From: JAADDV01 sp964582875
GTDB taxonomy: Bacteria; Aquificota; Aquificia; Aquificales; Hydrogenothermaceae
Length of the DNA stretch: 30,803 nt
Assembly: GCA_964582875.1 (NCBI GenBank)
Contig: CAZOTZ010000008.1
Location: forward strand, 1 to 30,803
Direction of reading: 5' to 3'
The position numbers and the translations under genes were made by a program. The notes beneath the pieces are model-generated. The model was not told the DNA's origin and did no database searches. It saw only the letters and a program-made list of their open reading frames with translations. Shown here in pieces: positions 16,622-22,009 of this stretch; position 1 is the stretch's first letter; each line of letters opens with the position of its first letter.

Positions 16622-17149
16622 TTATCTCCCACTGTACACATAAAATTCATGTCCATCTAAGTAAATCTTTATAACAGAAGGGAATTTCTTCCCTGAAAAA
16701 GAGTTGTAAAATCTACTTCCTTTATAAGCTTCAAACTTCACATCTTTAAATGTTCCCAAAACCTGTTTTTTTAGGCCTGGATATCCAAGCTTTCCATCTA
16801 CATATGGGAATTCTTCATATATAAGTTTTTCTTTACCATCTTCATCTTTTTCAATGTAGTACTCTGCCCTTACAACACCTGGGAAAAAAAGTGGATACCT
16901 TGTATAAAAAGAAAGTCTGTCCCCATCAAGTTTTATATTTATTCTTCTTTCAGTGTATCCTGAAAAAAACTGTTTTGCTATCTGGTTATATATAGAAAGA
17001 CCTTCTACTGTTTTGTTGACTTTAGCTGAAAGTTCAATATTCCCTTTTATGTTCCCTGTAAAAGACAGACCGATAACACCAAAGACAACGAGTAATAACG
17101 TAAGGACAAGCAGTAGCTCTAAAAGGGTAAAACCTTTTTTATCTTTCAT
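16622..17149 (-). CDS. gspJ: Type II secretion minor pseudopilin GspJ
   Basis: GspJ is part of the GspI-J-K tip complex of the pseudopilus. The 175-aa precursor has a class III leader, MKDKKG, cleaved before Phe7, with the conserved Glu11 (mature +5) in GFTLLELLLVLTLL, then a hydrophobic helix to about residue 28 and a beta-rich globular domain. The C-terminal part (VDGKLGYPGLKKQVLGTFKDVKFEAY, then FPSVIKIYLDGHEF) resembles the GspJ core, in which 'P.av.i.l' near the end is typical. ATG start; the first 11 bases overlap the end of gspI. Order (I, J, K) and size separate it from GspH. Confidence 0.88.
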   Translation of the reverse strand: MKDKKGFTLLELLLVLTLLLVVFGVIGLSFTGNIKGNIELSAKVNKTVEGLSIYNQIAKQFFSGYTERRINIKLDGDRLSFYTRYPLFFPGVVRAEYYIEKDEDGKEKLIYEEFPYVDGKLGYPGLKKQVLGTFKDVKFEAYKGSRFYNSFSGKKFPSVIKIYLDGHEFYVYSGR

Positions 17150-17441
17150 AGGTTATTATCGTAAGGATTTCTTTTCCTGTGTTTTTATCTATTATCTTAT
17201 TTTTTACCTGTTTTATATCAAATGGGAGAGTTTCTTTTTCTGTTTTTACAATAAACTTCCCTTCTTCTTTTCCCATACCATAAAAATCCCTCTTAAAAAA
17301 CTCAAGGGCTTCTAACTTCTGGTAGTCTGTATCTATCCTTTTTATATAATTACTCTGTATATCAAGAAGGACAACAAGGGCTGTAGCAAGGATTACTACA
17401 GCCACAAGAACTTCTAAAAGAGTAAAACCATCTTCATTCAT
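17139..17441 (-). CDS. gspI: Type II secretion minor pseudopilin GspI
   Basis: GspI is the small minor pseudopilin that nucleates the tip complex. The 100-aa precursor has the leader MNEDG, cleavage before Phe6, Glu10 at mature +5 (GFTLLEVLVAVVILATALV), a hydrophobic helix to about residue 28, and a short globular part. GFTLLEVLVA is the signature typical of GspI. The globular domain is a little short compared with the usual 120-130 aa. It overlaps gspG by four bases upstream and gspJ by 11 downstream. Confidence 0.85.
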   Translation of the reverse strand: MNEDGFTLLEVLVAVVILATALVVLLDIQSNYIKRIDTDYQKLEALEFFKRDFYGMGKEEGKFIVKTEKETLPFDIKQVKNKIIDKNTGKEILTIITYER

Positions 17442-17848
17442 TTTACATCCCAGACAGATATATCATCTTCTGTACCAAGTTCACCATCAGGACCTTTAGT
17501 CTTTAACTCAAACGGATGGTTTTTAGCAGGGGATATGTAAACATACTCATTTCCCCATGGGTCCTTAGGTATGTGGTCAAGGTACTGCCTCCATTTCTTC
17601 GGTTCAGGTGGAGTATCTGGTTTCTGAACAAGGGCTTTTAAACCTTGCTCTGTTGTTGGATAGTTTCCATTATCAAGCTTGTACATCTCCAAGGTTCTTT
17701 TTAACTCCTTAAGCTGAACTTTTGCTGTATCTATCTTTGCTTCATCAACCCTACCTGTAAGTTTAGGTATTACAAGGGCAGCAAGAAGTGATAGAATTAC
17801 AATAACAACTAAAAGTTCAAGCAGTGTAAAACCTTTATTTTTTTTCAT
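17438..17848 (-). CDS. gspG: Type II secretion major pseudopilin GspG
   Basis: GspG polymerises into the periplasmic pseudopilus. The 136-aa precursor starts MKKNKGFTLLELLVVIVILSL, with cleavage after Gly6 and Glu11 at mature +5, followed by AALVIPKLTGRVDEAKIDTAKVQLKELKRTLEMYKLDNGNYPTTEQGLKALV, the textbook GspG sequence. The C-terminal GPDGELGTEDDISVWD loop supplies the acidic residues of the conserved calcium site. ATG start with AAGGAGG six bases upstream. It is the first gene of the leftward cluster and reads away from the divergent promoter region. Unlike most systems, gspG precedes gspC-F here. No gspH lies between gspG and gspI; the two overlap by four bases. Confidence 0.95.
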   Translation of the reverse strand: MKKNKGFTLLELLVVIVILSLLAALVIPKLTGRVDEAKIDTAKVQLKELKRTLEMYKLDNGNYPTTEQGLKALVQKPDTPPEPKKWRQYLDHIPKDPWGNEYVYISPAKNHPFELKTKGPDGELGTEDDISVWDVK

Positions 17849-17876
17849 AATTCCTCCTTAAAAGGATTTTTCTTAC

Positions 17877-17882
17877 ATTATA
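17877..17882 (-). promoter_or_regulatory. Candidate -10 element for the gspG-led operon
   Basis: The minus strand reads TATAAT here, 28 bases before the gspG start codon and with a strong ribosome binding site between. No clear -35 hexamer lies 17 bases upstream (TAAAAG there). The flanking 17885-17910 stretch is very AT-rich. It is the best promoter candidate for the T2SS genes. Confidence 0.4.
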
Positions 17883-17954
17883 TTAAAAAAATAATGTTTC
17901 TTTTATGTTAATTAGGAAATATACCTCTCTAAGGGGATTTGTTCAAATATATTA

Positions 17955-17983
17955 TTGACTTTATGCCTTTCTGTTCATAAAAT
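17955..17983 (+). promoter_or_regulatory. Sigma70-type promoter of the copper-efflux operon
   Basis: TTGACT (17955-17960), a 17-base spacer and TAAAAT (17978-17983) form a near-consensus promoter. Transcription would start near 17990, about 28 bases before the lipoprotein ATG. A TTG within the -35 box begins a longer in-frame reading of the lipoprotein, which is not credible as the start. Confidence 0.7.
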
Positions 17984-17985
17984 AA

Positions 17986-18002
17986 TACTACAAATAATAG
18001 TA
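17986..18002 (+). promoter_or_regulatory. Candidate BlaI-type operator (TACTA-N7-TAGTA dyad)
   Basis: A 5-bp perfect inverted repeat, TACTA/TAGTA separated by seven bases, covers the predicted transcription start and ends four bases before the ribosome binding site. Its left half, TACTACA, is the same as that of known BlaI/MecI operators (TACTACA-type half-sites); the right half lacks the matching TGTAGTA. A repressor of the BlaI/CopY family is encoded second in the operon, so autoregulation from this site is a reasonable inference. Confidence 0.45.
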
Positions 18003-18017
18003 GAAAAGGAGATAACA

Positions 18018-18413
18018 ATGGGAAAGATAGTTACAATACTTGGATTTTTCATAATTATTCTTGGGATAAATGTATCCTGTGAGAAAAAAGAAGCCTATAA
18101 AAAAGAGCTTCAGACAGAGAGCTACAAAATTGTTGTGGTATCTGAAAAACCACCTTTTGTTGGCGTAAACAAATGGAAAATATACCTGTATGATAAAAAT
18201 GGAAAGCCTATCACAGATGCTAAAGTAGGAGTAAATGGATATATGCCTCCTATGCCAGGTATGCCTGAAATGAGTTTTGATTACCCTGTTAAAAAAGCTA
18301 AAGACCATTATGAAAGTGATGTAAACTTAAATATGGGAGGAACTTGGCAGATTACAATAACAGTAGAAAAGAACGGAAAAAAAGAGAAGGCAAAATTTGG
18401 ATTTAACCTTTAA
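18018..18413 (+). CDS. YtkA/FixH-like lipoprotein with methionine ladder (probable periplasmic Cu-binding protein)
   Basis: The 131-aa protein has a lipoprotein signal peptide: MGKIVT, a hydrophobic core, and a lipobox-like NVSC with Cys21, followed by Glu22 (so not an Asp+2 inner-membrane signal). The mature part is a single Ig-like beta domain of the YtkA/FixH type (KWKIYLYDKNGKPITDAKVGVNG...GGTWQITITVEKNGKKEKAKF). In its centre are Met76, Met79, Met82 and Met85 at exact three-residue spacing (YMPPMPGMPEMSF), a pattern known in this family and suited to Cu(I)/Ag(I). The ATG at 18018 is chosen for the lipobox and an AGGAGA five bases upstream. As first gene of the Cus-like operon it may hand copper to the pump, as CusF does, but there is no CusF homology. 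Confidence 0.8.
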   Translation: MGKIVTILGFFIIILGINVSCEKKEAYKKELQTESYKIVVVSEKPPFVGVNKWKIYLYDKNGKPITDAKVGVNGYMPPMPGMPEMSFDYPVKKAKDHYESDVNLNMGGTWQITITVEKNGKKEKAKFGFNL

Positions 18414-18424
18414 AGGAGAGAAAA

Positions 18425-18850
18425 ATGTTTGAATTTTTAAAAAAAGGACTTAAAAGTCTTAAGTTTAAAAGGAACAAGCCTTCGCCTTTTGGGGAACTTG
18501 AAGAAAAGATTATGGAAGTTCTGTGGAAAAATGGGAGCGGTACTGTAAGGGAAGTAAAGGAAAACTTAAAGGAAGATTTAGCCCATACCACAGTGATGAC
18601 AATCCTTGACAGGTTGTATAAAAAAGGTTATTTAAAAAGAAAAAAAGAAGGAAGAGGATACAGGTACTTTCCAGTTGTTAGTAAAAAGGAGTTTGAAAAG
18701 ATAATAACAGAAAAAGTTCTAAAAGAGTTGTTAAAAGCAAACCCTGAAGCAACCCTTGCAGCTTTTGAAGGGGCTGTTGAAAGTTTATCAAAAGAAGAGA
18801 TAGAAAGGTTAAAAAAGATTATTGAGAAAAAAAGCAGTGAAGAAAAGTGA
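18425..18850 (+). CDS. BlaI/MecI/CopY family transcriptional repressor
   Basis: The 141-aa protein carries the BlaI-type winged helix at about residues 20-95: FGELEEKIMEVLWKNGSGTV, REVKENL, then the recognition helix and wing HTTVMTILDRLYKKGYLKRKKEGRGYRYFPV. The C-terminal helices (about 100-138) would form the dimer. It has no cysteine at all, so the CxCx4CxC copper hook of enterococcal CopY is absent and direct Cu(I) sensing by that mechanism is excluded. The next gene encodes an M56 membrane protease, the usual BlaI partner. About 18 Lys/Phe-rich residues precede the winged helix. RBS AAAGGAGAG, gap of 11 bases from the lipoprotein gene. The regulator most probably binds the dyad at 17986-18002. 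Confidence 0.9.
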   Translation: MFEFLKKGLKSLKFKRNKPSPFGELEEKIMEVLWKNGSGTVREVKENLKEDLAHTTVMTILDRLYKKGYLKRKKEGRGYRYFPVVSKKEFEKIITEKVLKELLKANPEATLAAFEGAVESLSKEEIERLKKIIEKKSSEEK

Positions 18851-19610
18851 TATTTTTTTCTACTTAATAATAGGAAGTTCTATTTCAACTGTTTTTATGT
18901 TTGTTTATTCTCTTTTTAATCTCCCGTTCTGGTTATGGGATTTAAAAGAATGTTTTTCTGTTATGGAGGTTAGCAATTTTTTAATAAACCACTTTCATAT
19001 AATCCTGTACATAAGCCTAACACCAGTAATAGCTTTTCTTATTACAAGAACAGTTTATAAAGGGTATTTCTATATAAAGGAGTATTTCCGTTTAAAGAAA
19101 GTCCTAAAAGAGAAAAAAATTAAAGAGGTAAACAACATTGTTATAATAGATTTTGAACCACTTACAGCCTTTAACTTTGGTATTATAAAGAGAAAAATAG
19201 TACTGTCTAAAACTGTTCTTAATCTTAAAGAAAAAAAGTATATTTTTATACATGAAAAGGCACATTTTAAAGGAAGAGACAGCTTTAAACTATTTGTTGT
19301 TTCTATACTTTCTCTACTTTTCCCTATGTCTGAAAAAATAAAAAAACAGTTTTCCCTTATGAAAGAAGTAGAAGCAGACTTTTTTGCTAAAAAAGATAAT
19401 GTCTCATATGCAAAAGCTCTTCTTAACTTTTATACATATAAATCCTCCTTTGATGTCCCAATGGCAAACAGTTATATAGAAAACAGAATAATGTATATCC
19501 TTGGAGAAAAAGATTTTCATGTCCCCAGAATACTTTATTTACCTTTAATTGCTTTATTTATAACCATATTCAGTATTCTATTTAAAACCTGTTTTTGTGG
19601 AGTTATGTAA
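18837..19610 (+). CDS. Short M56 family (BlaR1-like) membrane zinc metalloprotease
   Basis: From GTG at 18837 the product is 257 aa. It has two N-terminal membrane helices (about 5-27 and 48-71), a cytosolic loop, the FNFGIIKRKIVLSKTVL segment conserved in M56 peptidases (about 112-128), the zinc-binding HEKAH at 139-143, a third membrane helix (about 151-164), the ExEAD ligand motif EVEAD (177-181), and a C-terminal membrane helix (about 232-250). The protein ends there, in TCFCGVM, so the large extracellular sensor domain of BlaR1/MecR1 is missing. The Cys pair at 252 and 254 may reach the periplasm. In the BlaR1 paradigm such a protease cleaves BlaI or a partner. The start is uncertain: a TTG at 18822 adds five residues, and both overlap the blaI-like gene. 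Confidence 0.82.
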   Translation: MKKSDIFFYLIIGSSISTVFMFVYSLFNLPFWLWDLKECFSVMEVSNFLINHFHIILYISLTPVIAFLITRTVYKGYFYIKEYFRLKKVLKEKKIKEVNNIVIIDFEPLTAFNFGIIKRKIVLSKTVLNLKEKKYIFIHEKAHFKGRDSFKLFVVSILSLLFPMSEKIKKQFSLMKEVEADFFAKKDNVSYAKALLNFYTYKSSFDVPMANSYIENRIMYILGEKDFHVPRILYLPLIALFITIFSILFKTCFCGVM

Positions 19611-20824
19611 TGAGATTTCCTTTTTTTATCTTTATTATTACTACATTATGTAGCATAGCGTTTGGCAGCCAGATTTCGGATATTGTAGAAAAAGCTAAAA
19701 AAAACAACCCGGAGATTAAAGAGATACAGGAAAAACTAAAAAAATACAGATACAAGGAAGATGTAGAAGGCTCTTTACCTGATACTGTATTTAGTTTTGC
19801 TGTTAACGATATTCAGCTTTTTTACAGACCTTTAGACAGAAATATTGAACCTATGCAGAGTTTATCCTTTGGAATATCACAGAAAGTACCTTTTATAAAA
19901 AAACTAAAGACAAAAAGGGATATTGTTAAAAAAAGTTTTTCTATTGAAACTTTAAATCTGAAAATAAAAGAACAGGAAATACTTAAAAACCTATATATAT
20001 CCCTTTATAAAATATGGCTTTATCGGGAAAAGCTTAAAATACTAAAAGAATATCAGGAAGTTCTAAAAGGGATAATAAAGCTTTCAAATATCAGTTATAC
20101 AGTAGGAAAAGCCTCTCAGAGTGATGTTATAAACAGCCAGATGTACTACACAAAACTTAAAGAAAAAGAGATAAAAATAAAATCCCTGCTTAATCAGGAA
20201 ACTGTAAAAGCAAAGGCTATAATAGGTAAAGATTTAAAAATACCATATTTCACAATAAAGCAAGAAAGATTAGAAAAGACAAACTTCTTAATAAAAAGTA
20301 TTGACAGAAGTCCTTATCTGGAAAAGATAAGACTCCAGACAAAAAAACAGAAAGAAAGAATAAAACTTGCACAGCTAAACCTTTACCCTGATTTCACTTT
20401 TTTTGCAAAGTACTTTTACAGAAAATCATTTAATGACTATATATCAGCAGGTATATCTATAACCCTTCCTTTTTTAAACAAAAAGAAACATCTATCAGAA
20501 ATTATTTATCAAAAAACAGAAAAAAAGGTTTTAGAAAAAAAATATACCTCAGAAAAAATAAAACTTATTTCACAGATAAAAGAAAATATCTTTAAGTATG
20601 AAGAAACTAAAGAAACCTACAGGATTTTAAAAACCCTTCTTTTTCAATCCCAGAAATCTTTTGAAACAGTACTATCAGAGTTTAAAGTAGGAAAGAAAAA
20701 TATGGTTGATGTTCTTTTCTCATTAAAACAGCTTATAACACTGAAAGAAGAGATTTTAGAAAACATATTCAACAGAAATGTTACTGTAATCAGAATAAAA
20801 AGCTTACTTGGAGAGTTAAAATGA
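19610..20824 (+). CDS. TolC/CusC-type outer membrane efflux protein
   Basis: The 404-aa precursor is an outer membrane factor of the TolC superfamily, the exit duct of the RND efflux complex. It has a Sec signal (MRFPFFIFIITTLCSIAFG, cleavage near residue 19), then two homologous coiled-coil halves. The first runs QISDIVEKAKKNNPEIKEIQEKL through YTVGKASQSDVINSQMYYTKLKEKEI; the second contains LYPDFTFFAKYFYR, YISAGISITLPFLNKKK and FKVGKKNMVDVLFSLKQLITLKEEIL. These NP, LPF and GxxxxxDVL elements are typical of heavy-metal efflux members. ATG at 19610 overlaps the M56 stop (TAATG), with GGAG seven bases upstream. A lipobox is absent, unlike CusC. It overlaps the adaptor gene by four bases. Confidence 0.88.
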   Translation: MRFPFFIFIITTLCSIAFGSQISDIVEKAKKNNPEIKEIQEKLKKYRYKEDVEGSLPDTVFSFAVNDIQLFYRPLDRNIEPMQSLSFGISQKVPFIKKLKTKRDIVKKSFSIETLNLKIKEQEILKNLYISLYKIWLYREKLKILKEYQEVLKGIIKLSNISYTVGKASQSDVINSQMYYTKLKEKEIKIKSLLNQETVKAKAIIGKDLKIPYFTIKQERLEKTNFLIKSIDRSPYLEKIRLQTKKQKERIKLAQLNLYPDFTFFAKYFYRKSFNDYISAGISITLPFLNKKKHLSEIIYQKTEKKVLEKKYTSEKIKLISQIKENIFKYEETKETYRILKTLLFQSQKSFETVLSEFKVGKKNMVDVLFSLKQLITLKEEILENIFNRNVTVIRIKSLLGELK

Positions 20825-21996
20825 AAATAAAGTGGTTATTTATAGCCCTTTTTACATTTTTTATTGGATTTGGTACAGGAATTTTTATACAAACAAAAGA
20901 TGAAATAAATTCTTTTTTAAAAAGACTACAGAGAAAAGAGCTATCTGTTCAATCTAAACAATTACCAGAACAAACAGGTCAACCAATAACAGAAAAAACA
21001 GTAGAACAGCTTTTTAACATTGATACAACAGTTGTAAAAAAAATGAAACTTTTCAAAACAATTGAAACTTACGCAGAACTGAAACACCCAGAGACAGACC
21101 TTAAGGATATAACATTTAAGATAAACGGTTATGTTGAAAAACTATACGCAGATTTCACAGGTAAGTATGTAAAAAAAGGTGAACCTCTGCTAACTATATA
21201 CAGCCCTGAACTTGTTTCTGCTCAGGAAGAGTTTTTAAGAGCTTACCACTACTATTTAGAAATGAAAAACACAAAAGATAAAATCCTAAAAGAAAGTGCA
21301 AAACAGCTTTATGAAGCTGCCTATAAAAAACTGAGATACTGGGATATAACACCTGAGCAGATAGAAAAACTGAAAAAGACAAAAAAGATATTGAAAAATA
21401 TAACCCTTTATTCACCTTACGATGGCTGGATTATGGAAAAGTTTGTTTACTTAGGCTCACAGGTTAAAGCAGGAAAGCCTGTTTTAAGGATAGCCAGACA
21501 CAAAGACCTGTGGCTTATAGCAAAAGTTTACGAAGAGGATATTCCTTTTATTAAAAAAGGGCAGACAGTAGAAATACAGCTAAACCCTTTTAAGGAAAAA
21601 ATAAAAGGGAAAATAGATTACATATACCCAATGATGGATGAAAAAGAAAGAGCTTTAGATATAAGAATTTTGGTGAAAAATCCTGAAGGAAAACTCTTTC
21701 CAGGTATGTACGGAAAGGTATCAATAAAAATCCCCCTTGGAGAAAAAACAGTTTTACCGGAAACAGCAGTCTTAGATACAGGAAAAAGGCAGATAGTTTT
21801 TTTAGAAAAAGAAAAAGGTGTGTTTGAACCTGTTTTTGTAAAACTTGGAGTTTACGCAGATGGATATTACGAAATAAAAGAAGGTGTCCATGAAGGTATG
21901 GTTGTTGCAAACTCTGCTTTATTCCTCCTTGATGCAGATGCCCAGTTAAAAGGTAAATACAAAAAGGAAAAATCAATGATGATACACCACCATTAA
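20821..21996 (+). CDS. CusB-type efflux RND periplasmic adaptor subunit
   Basis: The 391-aa protein bridges the RND pump and the TolC-like duct. An N-terminal signal-anchor covers about 4-23. The body shows the membrane-fusion order: barrel-sandwich lipoyl half-motif (GYVEKLYADFTGKYVKKGEPLLTIYSPEL, about 103-131), an alpha hairpin (SAQEEFLRAYHYYLEMKN to about 190), the second lipoyl half (LYSPYDGWIMEKFVYLGSQVKAGKPVLRIA, about 197-225), a beta barrel (LWLIAKVYEEDIPFIKKGQ) and a membrane-proximal domain. The split lipoyl pattern with 'YSPEL' identifies the CusB/CzcB group. The N-terminal methionine cluster of E. coli CusB is not seen between residues 24 and 70. The C-terminus MMIHHH could bind metal instead. 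ATGA overlap with the outer membrane gene. Confidence 0.9.
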   Translation: MKIKWLFIALFTFFIGFGTGIFIQTKDEINSFLKRLQRKELSVQSKQLPEQTGQPITEKTVEQLFNIDTTVVKKMKLFKTIETYAELKHPETDLKDITFKINGYVEKLYADFTGKYVKKGEPLLTIYSPELVSAQEEFLRAYHYYLEMKNTKDKILKESAKQLYEAAYKKLRYWDITPEQIEKLKKTKKILKNITLYSPYDGWIMEKFVYLGSQVKAGKPVLRIARHKDLWLIAKVYEEDIPFIKKGQTVEIQLNPFKEKIKGKIDYIYPMMDEKERALDIRILVKNPEGKLFPGMYGKVSIKIPLGEKTVLPETAVLDTGKRQIVFLEKEKGVFEPVFVKLGVYADGYYEIKEGVHEGMVVANSALFLLDADAQLKGKYKKEKSMMIHHH

Positions 21997-22009
21997 AACA
22001 GGAGATAAA

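Noticed and set aside
17139..17441. Calling this pseudopilin GspH instead of GspI
   Set aside because: FTLLEVLVA, the short length and position directly before gspJ fit GspI.
9084..17848. Type IV pilus cluster instead of type II secretion
   Set aside because: GspC, GspL, GspM, GspN and GspK are present and no PilA, PilT or PilQ-specific features are seen.
17955..18017. Longer in-frame start (TTG) for the YtkA-like lipoprotein, adding 21 residues
   Set aside because: The TTG is the -35 box itself, the added residues would displace the signal peptide, and the ATG at 18018 has a proper ribosome binding site and lipobox.
18425..18850. Calling the regulator a direct copper sensor (CopY)
   Set aside because: It has no cysteines and lacks the CxCx4CxC motif; the BlaI-type name is safer.
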